From a bacterium (GTDB lineage Bacteria > Spirochaetota > UBA4802 > UBA5550): a DNA stretch of 43,446 nucleotides. Position numbers and translations under genes: made by a program. The stretch is from the NCBI GenBank assembly GCA_024224995.1, contig JAAENB010000394.1:1-43446 (forward strand), given 5' to 3'. Below are positions 16,701 through 26,200 of the stretch, in pieces. The notes beneath the pieces were generated by a model that was given only the letters and a program-made list of their open reading frames with translations, ran no database searches and was not told the origin of the DNA. How positions within the stretch are numbered: the first letter of the stretch is position 1; each line of letters starts with the position of its first letter.

Positions 16701-18888
16701 GCCGCTGCACGCGTGCATCCACAAGGGGCTGGAAGTTGGAGACCTGGAATTCGCGGCGCACGCGGCAATGTCATACATCAGTTTCCTGCTTTATTGCGGC
16801 TATGAACTAAAAAAATTAGAGCAAAAAATCGTTCAGTTAAGCGCTATAATAGAAAAAATTAAACAAAAGACACAGCTTCAAGTAATGAATATAAATCATC
16901 AATTTCTTCTGAACCTGCGGAGCAATACTGAAGATCCATGTTCTTTAAAAGGAGAAATCTATAACGAAGAGAACATGCTGCCCATTCATAAAGAGGTAAA
17001 TGACAGGGCGGCAATAGCAACTATTTACCTGCTTAAATTGCAGCTGAGTTATTTGTATAATGAATACCAATTAACTCTTGAAAACCTGGAGAACCTTGAA
17101 GCCGATTTAGACATGATACGTTCGATTTATGATTTTACTCAATTTTATTTTTATGATTCCTTAGCACGCCTGGCACTGTATGATTCAGCTCCACGGAAAG
17201 AACAAAATAAAACCCTGAGAAGAGTTGCCCGAAACAAGAAGAAATTAAAAAAATGGACGCGTCATAACCCGTCTAATCAATCCAATAAATATTACCTCGT
17301 TGAGGCCGAGCGTATGCGTGTTCTAAAAAAAGTTCCGGAAGCTATTTCCTGCTATGAGCAATCAATTTCCTGTGCCCGGGAAAACGGGTTCATCCAGGAA
17401 GAAGCTATTGCAAACGAATGCGCGGCTCAATTCTGGCTGGATCAAAATAAAAAAGTCTACGCCGGTATCCATCTACAGGCAGCGTATGATTGTTATTCAA
17501 AATGGGGAGCTGCTGGAAAGGTTAAGCAGCTTGAAGAGAAACACGGCCGCCTGCTGAATAGAGCAGCAAAAGCCGCTCCCTTCACAACAGGGACAACGAC
17601 CGGAAGCAGTATGGAAACCCTTGATTTCTACACGGTAATGAAGGCTGCCCAGGCTATTTCAGGGGAAATAGTTCTTGAAAAACTGCTAAAAAAAATGATG
17701 AAAATACTCCTTGAAAACGGGGGCGCGCAAAAAGGATTTCTCATCCTTGAAAATGAATCCAATAAAAAACTATGTATAGAAGCAGAAGGAATTGTCCACA
17801 AAGAGATCAGGGTTCTAGAGTCCATCCCCGTGGAAAAGAGCGATAAACTTTCAAGCGCCATAGTGAACTATGTGAATACCAGCAAGAAAAATTTAGTGTT
17901 AAACAACGCCAGTGAGGAAGGCATCTTCGCGGGCGATCCCTACATTGAAAAAAACAGGGCCAAATCAATCCTCTGCGGACCAATCACGCACCAAGGAAAA
18001 ATATCGGGGATTATTTACCTGGAAAACAATTTAACGACCAATGCCTTTACCTCTGAGCGGCTCAAGCTCTTACGGTTCCTGTCTTCGCAGGCTGCTATTT
18101 CAATTGACAATGCCCGTCTTGTTTTTGTGGAAAAAATGAACGCGGCTCTTGAAAAAGAAATTGAAATGGCCCGGGAGATTCAAACCTCGCTCCTGCCGCG
18201 AAAAATCCCGGAAATAAAAAACGCTGTTGTTGCATATAAATACGTGCCCATGATGGATGTTGGCGGCGATTTTCTTGATGTGCATTATGATGAAGAAAAC
18301 AACAGGCTCTGCCTGTTTACCTGTGATGTGGTGGGGCATGGCGTGTACGCCTCTCTCCTGGCATCCATGACCAAGATTGCCCTGCAATCATGGAAAAAAA
18401 ATAATGAACATCCAAAGAAAATTCTTGAAGAGATGTGGAACCAGATGGCTGAAAATATTGGAGACAATTTTATTACTGCCTGTGTCTGTTCCCTGGACCT
18501 GGATACGGGTAAACTGGCCCTGGCAAGCGCCGGGCATCCGCCGCTTATCATTGTTAAAAAAAACGGCCGCGTTGATTTACTCAAAGCGCAGGGAATGATG
18601 ATGAATAATCTTTTCGAGCCCGATTATGAAGAGCTGGAAACAGTATTGCAGCCCGGTGATTCGATTATTCTTTACACCGACGGCATAAGCGAAGCCGCGA
18701 ACCCCGATGGTGAAATGATTGGCGAAGATTATAATGATAAATTTTGCCGGTGGATAGAAAAATATTTCAAGATGTCTTCAACTCCTGAGGAACTGTGTGA
18801 AAACATATATAATGGGGTGCTTGAGCATACCGGGGCCAAAAGTCCCGATGATGATTTTACCATACTGATTGCCAGGTACACCGCATAG
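13723..18888 (+). CDS. Array gene 2: Ser/Thr kinase - AAA ATPase - GAF - SpoIIE phosphatase (type B)
   Basis: A 1721-residue paralog of gene 1. The kinase is complete in its key residues: Lys36, HKDIKPHN with Asp126, and ADFG with Asp145. The ATPase has Walker A GQPGIGKS (328-335) and Walker B ILFLDDLQWAD (about 453). The helical repeat region, a short Thr/Gly linker (FTTGTTTGSS) and GAF (about 1300-1465) follow. The C-terminal phosphatase differs clearly from gene 1: DVGGDFLDVHYD, CDVVGHGVYASL, SAGHPPLIIV, YTDGISEA, DDDFTILIARY. This is called type B here. GAGG at the end of gene 1 serves as ribosome site. Its stop lies seven bases from the stop of the convergent helicase gene, with no terminator between. 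Confidence 0.94.
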   Translation: MKKILQYNILKKLEETRGSVIYRARKEHENNTVIIKELKSHNPTPSEIARFRQEYEIIKKVDIDGVIKTYEILEYDNRIALVLEDFDGISLKNLDKNIELNFFLTMAIKLSSALGRLHKENIVHKDIKPHNLLWSARTNEVKIADFGISNEITHENSEINDPAVIEGTLVYMSPEQTGRMNRQLDYRTDMYSLGITFYELLTGSVPFPSKDPMEIIHHHIAIKEKPPAEVNPAVPKTISDIVMKLLSKMPEERYQNCFGLMNDLQECLRQLENAGKIDEFEPGKKDIAPGFIIPHMLIGREKEIDMLIRTAQRVSSAGERSEILLVSGQPGIGKSVLINEVHRLIMSKQGYFIWGKYEQYRRDVPYNAIIQAFQSLVRQVLSESTEKIKQWKNDILTALGPNGKIITDVIPEIELIIGEQPVVPELEPEQNLNRFNYVFGNFAGVLAARKHPVILFLDDLQWADIASINLINLLITDSDIHYFLIIGSYRDNEVASSHPLMTTLDTIKKAGVPVNSIHLNTLDTAAVNKIISRFLRCDRETSLPLAELVHKKTNGNPFFVNQFLKTLYDERLLKLDPVSGWEWEIKKIEEMQITDNVVELMAQEMTKLPKKTQEVMTICACMGNRFDLEIISKIYNRSIEETLTEISCALTEGMLRIQDDRYLFEHDRIQEAAYSLAPAEERNILHYRIGHLMLETKKEKDIQDEIINIVDHLNMARDLVNSGDETFNLARLNLRAGKKAKTSAAYESALMYLSTGIELINGVEPGESGWKKHYELSLSLYSDAAEAAYLYGDFEQMESFSDIVLNHAASLPDTVKIYEIRLRAYMAQNRLVEAIDVGLAALKSFGIKFPKKPNVIHIAAGFVKTSLLLSRKNTKKLLNLPMLKDPILHGEIRLLAAISTAAYMVLPELVPLIVFKLMDITIKYGNSTESPFSYCSYGMILCSLGKIDSGYEFGKLGLDLLERMNAEDQIPRTLLVMIIFVRHWKEHLRESLEPLHACIHKGLEVGDLEFAAHAAMSYISFLLYCGYELKKLEQKIVQLSAIIEKIKQKTQLQVMNINHQFLLNLRSNTEDPCSLKGEIYNEENMLPIHKEVNDRAAIATIYLLKLQLSYLYNEYQLTLENLENLEADLDMIRSIYDFTQFYFYDSLARLALYDSAPRKEQNKTLRRVARNKKKLKKWTRHNPSNQSNKYYLVEAERMRVLKKVPEAISCYEQSISCARENGFIQEEAIANECAAQFWLDQNKKVYAGIHLQAAYDCYSKWGAAGKVKQLEEKHGRLLNRAAKAAPFTTGTTTGSSMETLDFYTVMKAAQAISGEIVLEKLLKKMMKILLENGGAQKGFLILENESNKKLCIEAEGIVHKEIRVLESIPVEKSDKLSSAIVNYVNTSKKNLVLNNASEEGIFAGDPYIEKNRAKSILCGPITHQGKISGIIYLENNLTTNAFTSERLKLLRFLSSQAAISIDNARLVFVEKMNAALEKEIEMAREIQTSLLPRKIPEIKNAVVAYKYVPMMDVGGDFLDVHYDEENNRLCLFTCDVVGHGVYASLLASMTKIALQSWKKNNEHPKKILEEMWNQMAENIGDNFITACVCSLDLDTGKLALASAGHPPLIIVKKNGRVDLLKAQGMMMNNLFEPDYEELETVLQPGDSIILYTDGISEAANPDGEMIGEDYNDKFCRWIEKYFKMSSTPEELCENIYNGVLEHTGAKSPDDDFTILIARYTA

Positions 18889-18895
18889 GCCGTTG

Positions 18896-20884
18896 CTAAG
18901 TGGAGTTCTCATCTTTTTTTAATAATCCCATCTCAAAAAGGAATCTTGAAGGTTCTTTCGGCCATCCTCTATAATTTTCTGCGTAACTGAGAGTTAAGCT
19001 TTTTATAGCCCTGGTAATTGCAACAAAACAACTTCGCCTTTCTTCCTCCATCGCCGGAGTGTTATCACCCTTTTTTTTGCTCTGGAAAGAAGGCAGTTCA
19101 TCTTCAACAAGTCCAACCAGGTAAACATGGTCAAATTCTTTACCTTTGGCCCCATGAATCGTCATAAGAATTACAGCATTTGGCTGAGATGGCGATTCTT
19201 TTGAATAGAGTTGAAGTTCTTGTAAAAATGCCTCCAGGGTAGTTTCATCTCCTAAGTTTTCTGTTATTTTCTTCATTATATCCATCCATACCGACTGTTC
19301 TTCGTGGTATCGAGCGAATACTTCAGCTAAAGGGTCACTATCATCTACCTTCAGGGCCTGTTCTAACTCAGAGAACCATGCGAATGCGGATGTACTGAAA
19401 TTCTGAAAATCTCTACTGACCAGCAAACTGCGTGCTGTTTCATCTATAATTTTTTTTACCAGGTTGCTTGTAGTTTCATTGCGTACAAGCCTTATCCAGT
19501 TTTGTAAATAACCGAGGTTTCCTTCTTGTGCTTGAAGAATAACTTCTTCCGGATCAATTTCTATTTCGGTGAGCTGCGCAAATGAGCCGCATACTGCCTC
19601 AAGATAATCACGATTCCGGCTGTCATTGGCAAGGCGTAAAACAGAGTGAAGCCATACAAGCGGGGAACTTTCAAATTCATCTTTTCGTTGAGCGATGACA
19701 GATAATAATCCCTCCTTTCGAAGCGCTTGTTGAATACCTTCAAGCAGGTTACGGCTTCTTCCCAGGACGACAACAGAACCAGTGCCTGCATGATGAATAT
19801 TTTTAATATCTTGTGCAACCCCGGCAGACTCTTCTTCAAAATTGGGGAAAGAGGAAAGCAGGCGTACTGCTTCTTTTCCGCTGCTTGGCCGAAATGCCTC
19901 AAGCGGTTTTTTGTCGGGTGTTCTTAAAAAGTTGTGGCGTATGAGGTTATTCGCTAACTTTACAATCTCAGGGAGACACCTGTAGTTCATAGGTAATTGA
20001 ACGACGTCCGGTGAAAAATCTTTGATAAATTCTTCGATGCGCTCATGACTGGCTCCGTTCCACTGGTAGATTATCTGGTCATCGTCCGCAACTGCAAAGA
20101 CATTGCGAAGGTTATTTCCAGTTAGAGCACGGATAAAACTGTATTGTGCATGGTTCGTATCTTGAAACTCATCAATGCAAATATAAGGATATACTGTCCG
20201 GTAGCGTTTAGCAAAGGCCGGAAACTCTGTAAACAACTGGTGCACTTTGAAGATCAAGGAATTAAAATCAAGAGCATTTCGCTTAACCAGTTCCTCTTCA
20301 TAAGCCTGGTAAACCAGGACCATTCGATCTCCAAATGTCTTATCCTTAAATTCTTCTCGGCAGTTCTCGGGTTTAAGAAGAAAAGACTTCAGACGTTGGA
20401 TAACAGGCAGTGTCTTTTTGTCCAGGTCGCTTACCAGGTTGGATCTCTTTTTTGCTTCTTCTACTGCATCGTTCAATAATAATTGAAGATCAGCGTTTTG
20501 AGAATATATGTTAAAATTGGGATTGATGTTTAGATGTACTCCATGTTGGCGTAAAACATCAGCACAAAAAGAATGAAAAGTTCCCAGGAAAAGCCGTCCT
20601 TCTTGTCCGGGTACAAAGTCAGCCACACGGCTTCTCATCTCATCAGCGGCTTTATTGGTAAATGTCAGGGCAAGGATGCGGAACTTTTTATCATCGGTAG
20701 ACTTAAGAATGTTTGCTATTCGGCATGTGAGAACCCTGGTCTTCCCCGAACCTGGTCCGGCCAGTACTAACATAGGACCTTCATCCCACTCAGCTGCCTC
20801 TTTTTGAATAGGACTCAGTTTCTCCCAGGCTGCATCAAATGAGCTTATCTCTTTTGAGGATTCGATAACGTCTTCAACTCTCAT
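18896..20884 (-). CDS. gajB: UvrD/Rep-family helicase, GajB-like
   Basis: A superfamily 1A helicase of 662 residues. Walker A AGPGSGKT is at about 42-49, motif Ia at TFTNKAADEM, and GTFHSFCADVLR follows. Walker B is IDEFQDTNHAQY (about 237-248), motif III VADDDQIIYQWNGA (about 265-278), motif IV LPMNYRC, motif V TIHGAKGKEFDHVYLVG and motif VI EERRSCFVAITRA. The frame is open from a TTG at 20902, but AAAGG nine bases before the ATG at 20884 favours the latter, two bases after the upstream stop. Pairing with an OLD-family nuclease is the hallmark of Gabija; GajB of Bacillus is shorter (about 500 residues). A housekeeping UvrD/PcrA is the alternative, but the tight link to the nuclease argues against it. 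Confidence 0.85.
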   Translation of the reverse strand: MRVEDVIESSKEISSFDAAWEKLSPIQKEAAEWDEGPMLVLAGPGSGKTRVLTCRIANILKSTDDKKFRILALTFTNKAADEMRSRVADFVPGQEGRLFLGTFHSFCADVLRQHGVHLNINPNFNIYSQNADLQLLLNDAVEEAKKRSNLVSDLDKKTLPVIQRLKSFLLKPENCREEFKDKTFGDRMVLVYQAYEEELVKRNALDFNSLIFKVHQLFTEFPAFAKRYRTVYPYICIDEFQDTNHAQYSFIRALTGNNLRNVFAVADDDQIIYQWNGASHERIEEFIKDFSPDVVQLPMNYRCLPEIVKLANNLIRHNFLRTPDKKPLEAFRPSSGKEAVRLLSSFPNFEEESAGVAQDIKNIHHAGTGSVVVLGRSRNLLEGIQQALRKEGLLSVIAQRKDEFESSPLVWLHSVLRLANDSRNRDYLEAVCGSFAQLTEIEIDPEEVILQAQEGNLGYLQNWIRLVRNETTSNLVKKIIDETARSLLVSRDFQNFSTSAFAWFSELEQALKVDDSDPLAEVFARYHEEQSVWMDIMKKITENLGDETTLEAFLQELQLYSKESPSQPNAVILMTIHGAKGKEFDHVYLVGLVEDELPSFQSKKKGDNTPAMEEERRSCFVAITRAIKSLTLSYAENYRGWPKEPSRFLFEMGLLKKDENST

Positions 20885-20885
20885 A

Positions 20886-22796
20886 CTATTTAACCTTTGC
20901 AATAATATCTTTGATCAATTTTTTAAAAAACGGGGGGACTCTTGATTCATCTGCTTTTGCTTTTCGTAGTTTTTCAATTAATGCATTGATGTAATCGGTT
21001 TTATTATTCCGTAAAATCGAAACTATCTCATCTGTAAAACCTGCATCATTTTCATTTTGTTTATTAAGAATCTCTTTATATTCGGGGACGAACCCGTTTT
21101 CCACAAGAAATAGTTCCAGATCCATACCATCCTCCGGTAATGGCCTGGCAAGATCATCAGCTTCTTCTTGCGTTAATCCACGAGCTTCAACCTGCTCGAT
21201 GAACCCTTTCCCTGCTTCGTCATTATCGCAGACCATAATCCAGGGAATTTCAAAAGTTCTTGCAAGTCCAACAAAAGCGCCTGGCGAGCCATTATTCTGA
21301 AAATCTATTACTGTAATTCCAACCTGATCCAGGGGGGTTTTTAATAATTCAGCAAAATATCGAAGTAGTAAATATTCACTCTGCCCTTCGCACAGCAGCC
21401 ATGCGCGAGCAAAAAACACTTCTCCACGAATACGCTTCGCGTAGGTTTCGAGAGCTATAAGTTCTTCATCCTCAAGATATAACCGGGATTCATTCTCTAG
21501 CTCCTTGAGACCAGCATGCACGTCTCTTTGATCCGAATATATTGTAAGTAGTTTGCGGTATTCGTCTTGTGTCATCTTTCCTTTCACCGAAAGGATTGAT
21601 GTTCCTTTGTGATAGGAAAATTTGGATTGATTGTGCGAGCAAAACTTTTCTAATTCATCTTTTTTCGGAATTTTAGAAGTGTAGGATCGCTTAACATAAA
21701 GAACTTTTGACGATGCTCCCTCTCGGCGAAAAATACGAATATTCTCAAGTGGAATTTCTTGAATAAAATAGGGGGAATGGCTTGATATAATTTTTTGGCT
21801 TTTTATTTCATCCAGATTCGAAGCAAGTGACCGTGTTGCCTGTGGATGGAGATGAGCTTCCGGCTCTTCTAAAGTCAGTATAGCCTCAGTTTCCGGCTGA
21901 AATGTCGGTTTAAGGAATACTTCAATATAAGCCTGAAAAAGAAATAGAACAGCTAAACTCTGCATACCCTGGCCATGACGAGCAAGCGGAAAGTCAATCT
22001 CACCCCCACGGCTTTTGATAACGACCTCTGATTTTGACATTAAGTCCCAGGGTTTTAAGGGCAATGCCTGAATGGATGTTTTTTGTCCGGAGCTTTGCTC
22101 CATTATATCGCTTCCTTTTTCTAAAGAAGCTCGTACTTGCTCAAGCCTGGGATCAGCCTTTAACAATTCATTGTTAAGTTTTGACAACTTCTCTGCGAGA
22201 GTTTTTTGTTGCTTTTCGCTTATCTCTAAATCACGGAGAATACTCCCCCAGAACTGGGAACCAGGAGAAAATTCATTGTGTGAATCGCGGAGAGAAGATA
22301 AATAAAAGCAACGAATATAAGAGATAAACTTTGACAGATTATTTTGATTTCCACCTTTACCTCCTAAAGACTGTCCATCCAATGCAAGAAATTCCCATTT
22401 ATGGGGAAATGCTTTGATCTTCTCATCATATTTGCTCCCTAATCGTAATCCTATCGAATCCAGATTCATTTCCGGGTCGGTCTGAATTATCGGATCAAGT
22501 GCTTGAACTAAAGTATCCGGCCACTCATCAGGGTTATCCTCACGGAACCATAATTCTATTGTAATGCCCTGACTAGACTGTGGAGAGTCATTAGCTCCGG
22601 ACATATGGTAGTCATATTCGCTGAAAGGTGAGGTTCGGCTTGATACCATGCGCCAGGGTAACGCTATTCTTAGTGCATCAAGCAGAGTAGTCTTACCGGA
22701 GCTATTTTCACCAACCAAAACAGTGCTATCTGATATTGGAATCGATACATCTACTAAACAGCGAAAATTTTTAATAGTTATTTCCCTGAGTTTCAT
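20886..22796 (-). CDS. gajA: OLD-family ATPase/TOPRIM nuclease, GajA-like
   Basis: A 636-residue protein with an N-terminal ABC-type ATPase: Walker A GENSSGKTT (29-37), signature-like RHGQGMQSL (273-281), Walker B ILTLEEPEAHLHP (306-318) and switch His340 (SSHSPYF). A C-terminal TOPRIM nuclease domain follows, with Glu470 in LLCEGQSEYLLL and the metal-binding D-x-D at 524-526 (VCDNDEAGKGF). An adjacent UvrD-like helicase makes this a class 2 OLD protein, the arrangement of the Gabija antiphage system, in which GajA cuts DNA when nucleotide levels fall. ATPase and nuclease motifs are intact, so it is probably functional. It is transcribed against the surrounding array, from its own promoter at about 22849-22877. 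Known GajA is slightly shorter (under 600 residues). Confidence 0.87.
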   Translation of the reverse strand: MKLREITIKNFRCLVDVSIPISDSTVLVGENSSGKTTLLDALRIALPWRMVSSRTSPFSEYDYHMSGANDSPQSSQGITIELWFREDNPDEWPDTLVQALDPIIQTDPEMNLDSIGLRLGSKYDEKIKAFPHKWEFLALDGQSLGGKGGNQNNLSKFISYIRCFYLSSLRDSHNEFSPGSQFWGSILRDLEISEKQQKTLAEKLSKLNNELLKADPRLEQVRASLEKGSDIMEQSSGQKTSIQALPLKPWDLMSKSEVVIKSRGGEIDFPLARHGQGMQSLAVLFLFQAYIEVFLKPTFQPETEAILTLEEPEAHLHPQATRSLASNLDEIKSQKIISSHSPYFIQEIPLENIRIFRREGASSKVLYVKRSYTSKIPKKDELEKFCSHNQSKFSYHKGTSILSVKGKMTQDEYRKLLTIYSDQRDVHAGLKELENESRLYLEDEELIALETYAKRIRGEVFFARAWLLCEGQSEYLLLRYFAELLKTPLDQVGITVIDFQNNGSPGAFVGLARTFEIPWIMVCDNDEAGKGFIEQVEARGLTQEEADDLARPLPEDGMDLELFLVENGFVPEYKEILNKQNENDAGFTDEIVSILRNNKTDYINALIEKLRKAKADESRVPPFFKKLIKDIIAKVK

Positions 22797-22848
22797 TATC
22801 TATTACCCTCACATATTTTGATACTTTGCTTCTATTAAACCATGTTAA

Positions 22849-22877
22849 ATAAAATGTGATAGAGGCTTATTTGTCAA
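22849..22877 (-). promoter_or_regulatory. Candidate sigma70-type promoter of the Gabija-like operon
   Basis: On the minus strand, perfect TTGACA (22872-22877), a 17-base spacer and TTTTAT (22849-22854, four of six). The ATG of the nuclease gene is about 50 bases downstream. Together with the overlapping gene pair this suggests the two defence genes form an independent transcription unit. Confidence 0.55.
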
Positions 22878-23023
22878 GAATTTACTATCTATGCGGTAGG
22901 GAGGTAAATTAATTTTTAGTATCAAACATAGACACTATTAATGTGTCAGAAAACAAGCACAAAAGCAGCTACATTGTTCACTTATTTCATTTGAGCGGTT
23001 CTATGTATCATAAAATATATCTC

Positions 23024-23094
23024 AAGAAATATTCTGAAATTCCTCTATACCGGAAGAGCTTTGTGAGAATATATATAGTGGTGTTATTGAGCAC
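23024..23094 (+). pseudogene. Remnant 3' end of a type B array gene
   Basis: Translated in pieces this stretch reads KKYSE, then after a one-base frameshift near 23039 SSIPEELCENIYSGVIEH. Genes 2 and 4 have KYFKMSSTPEELCENIYNG and RKYSDMSTTPEELCENIYRG at the same place near their C-termini, followed by GVLEH or GVIEH. No upstream body of the gene is present: the sequence before about 23010 is unrelated and the minus-strand nuclease gene begins at 22796. It breaks off after the His codon, directly at the A-run that begins the promoter-like element. It is a deletion scar of a lost paralog, nearer to gene 4 in the GVIEH wording. Confidence 0.75.
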
Positions 23095-23105
23095 AAAAAA
23101 TCATC

Positions 23106-23134
23106 TTGCAAATTGAATATTATTTTGATACCCT
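23106..23134 (+). promoter_or_regulatory. Promoter-like element upstream of array gene 3
   Basis: TTGCAA (23106-23111), a 17-base spacer and TACCCT (23129-23134). From 23095 to 23130 it matches 8490-8525 upstream of gene 1 at all but a few positions. The -10 part is poorer than at gene 1. It stands 76 bases before the gene 3 ATG because a leftover gene tail has been placed between them. Confidence 0.5.
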
Positions 23135-23149
23135 TAAATTTTAATCAAC

Positions 23150-23194
23150 TGCTATGATGATATCACCTTTGTGCTGGTAAGGAGATTGCGGTAG
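23150..23194 (+). pseudogene. Remnant 3' end of a type A array gene
   Basis: This stretch encodes CYDDITFVLVRRLR and a TAG stop. It matches the last residues of gene 1 (CYDDVTMVLVRRLR) and gene 5 (CDDDVTLVLVRRLR). There is no gene body in front: the promoter-like element ends only about 15 bases upstream. The simplest reading is a large internal deletion that removed nearly all of a type A gene between its promoter and its last codons. AAGGAG inside this fragment (23179-23184) may now contribute weakly to translation of gene 3, but is 26 bases from its ATG. Confidence 0.8.
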
Positions 23195-23210
23195 CAGCAA
23201 AAAAAACATT

Positions 23211-26200
23211 ATGAAAAAAATATTACAATACACCATATTGGAACAAATCGATGAAACCAGGGGTTCTGTAATCTTCCGGGTACGGGAAGAAAACAGTGAC
23301 AAAACATTCATCATTAAAGAACTGAAATCAAAACGTCCAACACTCTCGGAAATTGCGCGGTTTCGGCAGGAGTATGAAATAATCAAGAAGGTTGATATTG
23401 AAGGAGTTATCAAAATCTATGATATCCTGGAATATGACAACAAAATCGCCCTGGTTCTTGAAGACTTTGACAGCATCTCTCTTAAAACACTATTAAGCAA
23501 TAAAGAAATCGACTTAAAATTATTTTTAACGATTGGAATTAAGTTGAGTAATACCCTGGGCTGCCTCCATAAAGAGAATATTGTCCATAAGGATATCAAA
23601 CCGCATAATATTTTATTCAACGCAAAAACCGAAGATTTAAAAATAGCAGACTTTGGTATAGCAAATGAACTTACCCATAAGAATGATGAACTCTACAATC
23701 CCGATGTAATAGAAGGAACTCTCGCGTACATGTCCCCGGAACAGACCGGCCGCATGAACCGGCAATTGGATTATCGGACCGATATGTATTCCCTGGGAAT
23801 CACCTTCTATAAGCTGTTAACCGGAAGCGTTCCCTTTCTGTCAACAGACCCCATGGAGATTATTTATCATCATATTGCCATAAAAGCAAAACCGCCGGCA
23901 GATCTGAACCCTGCTCTTCCGAAAGCACTCTCGGACATTGTTATGAAATTATTATCCAAAATGCCCGAAGAGCGATATCAAAATTGTTTTGGACTCATGA
24001 GTGATCTTGAAGAGTGCCTTAATCAGCTGGAAGAGACGGGAACCATCAATGAATTCCAGCTCGGTCAACATGATATCTCACCGATGTTTATTGTCCCCCG
24101 GATACTTGTAGGACGAAAAAAAGAAATTGAAATGTTGATGAATACCGTCCAGCGAACCGCCTCTGCCGGAGAGCGGAGCGAGATAGTGCTGGTATCCGGG
24201 CAGCCCGGCATTGGAAAATCCTCTGCCATACATGAGGCCCATAAGTCAATCATATCAAATAGCGGTTATTTTATATCCGGTAAATACGATCAGTTCAGAA
24301 GAGACGTGCCCTACAGCGCTATTATTCAGGCATTCCAATCTCTCGTTAGCCAGATACTTTCAGAAAACAGCGCGCGGATTGAACAATGGAAGGAAAATCT
24401 CATACAGGCCCTGGGCCCCAATGGCAAAGTCATTACGGAGGTGATCCCTGAAATTGAACTGATAATAGGGAAACAGCCCGAAATACCGGAGCTTGAACCG
24501 GAGCAAAATCAGAACAGGTTTAACTATACATTTGGAAAATTCGCGTCTGTTCTCGCGACAAAGGATCACCCGGTAGTGCTTTTTCTGGACGATTTGCAGT
24601 GGGCGGATTTAGCAAGTTTAAATCTAATAGACCTCATAATAACGGATAAAGATATAACATATTTTTTACTCATAGGAGCATACCGGGACAATGAAGTGAA
24701 TGAATCTCATTCCCTGATGATGACACTTGATACAATAAAAAAGACAGGCGTACCGGTTAATTTCATTCACCTGGAAACGCTGGACGCCGCAGACGTAAAT
24801 GAAATGATTTGTCATTTTTTACGGTGTGACAATGAAGACTCTCTCCCCCTGGCAGAGCTTGTGCACCGGAAGACAAACGGGAATCCCTTTTTCGTGAATC
24901 AATTTATGAAAACCCTGCACGATGAGAATCTCCTGATATTGGATACCGTATCCGGATGGCAATGGGAGATGGATCCCATTGAGCGGATGCAGATTACCGA
25001 CAATGTAGTAGAACTCATGGCTCAAAAAATGACAAAGCTGCCGGAGACAACTCTGGAGCTCCTGAAGATTTGCGCCTGTATTGGAAACAGGTTTAACCTG
25101 GAAATTATATCGGAAATCTATGAGAAATCCATAGAGGAGACCCTCAAAGAAATAACGTATGTCCTCAATGAAGGAATGCTCCGAATGGAGGGAGGTCTAT
25201 ACAGATTTCAACACGACCGGATTCAAGTGGCCGCTTATTCTCTTGTCCCTGAAGACGTGAAAGAAGAATTGCACTACCGGGTTGGTAACCTGGTACTGAA
25301 AAAAACAAAAGAAGAGGATTTACCGAATGAAATTCTGTATATAGTTGATCATCTTAACGCGGGGAGTAAACTCATACGTTCCGAGGATGAAAGATATACT
25401 CTTGCTCAACTGAATCTCCGGAGCGGGAATAAGGCAAAGGCATCTGCGGCGTATCAATCAGCATTGCTCTATTTTAAAACCGGGATTGAACTGGTTACTT
25501 TCGCAGAAACCGGTACGGGGTCCTGTTGGGAGAAGCAATACGAGTTATGCCTTTCTCTTTATTCCGATGCCGGTGAAGCGGCATATCTCTATTGTGATTA
25601 TGATGAGATGGAACGCTTGTGCGAGGTGGTTCTCAAACAGGCTCAATCACTCCCGGACACCGTACTGGTTTATAAGATTAAGATACGCGCATATATGGCG
25701 CAAAACAGGCTTGTGGAGTCAATAGATATTGGTATAAACGCGTTAAAATTTTTTGGGATCAGGTTCCCGAAAAATCCGGGTATAATTCACATCTTACCTG
25801 GTCTTATTAAAACAAACCTGTTGCTCAGAGGAAAGGATGCCGGCAGTCTGCTCAAGCTTCCAATAATGAAAGATCCTTCAATGCGCGGCGGAATACGCTT
25901 ACTTGCCGCTATTAGCAGCTCGGCATATTGGGCGCAGCCGGACCTTCTCCCCCTCATAATATTTAAATTAATGGAAATAACAATTCAATACGGGAGCAGT
26001 GCCGAGTCCCCATATTCATATTGCGGCTATGGATTAATTCTCTGCTCAATCGGAAAGATTGAGCAGGGATATAAATTCGGCATGCTTGGCTTAAACCTGC
26101 TTGAGCGCATGAATAGCAAGGACCAGGTACCGCGAACTCAACTGGTGATGAACGGTTTTATCCGGCATTGGAAAGAACACCTGGAAAAAAGCGTAGAACC

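Noticed and set aside
18896..20884. Housekeeping PcrA/UvrD repair helicase
   Set aside because: Possible by motifs alone, but the start two bases after the OLD-family nuclease stop fits a Gabija-like pair better.
22931..22947. GACAC-N7-GTGTC palindrome upstream of the Gabija-like operon
   Set aside because: Only five-base arms and 54 bases upstream of the -35; too weak to call an operator.
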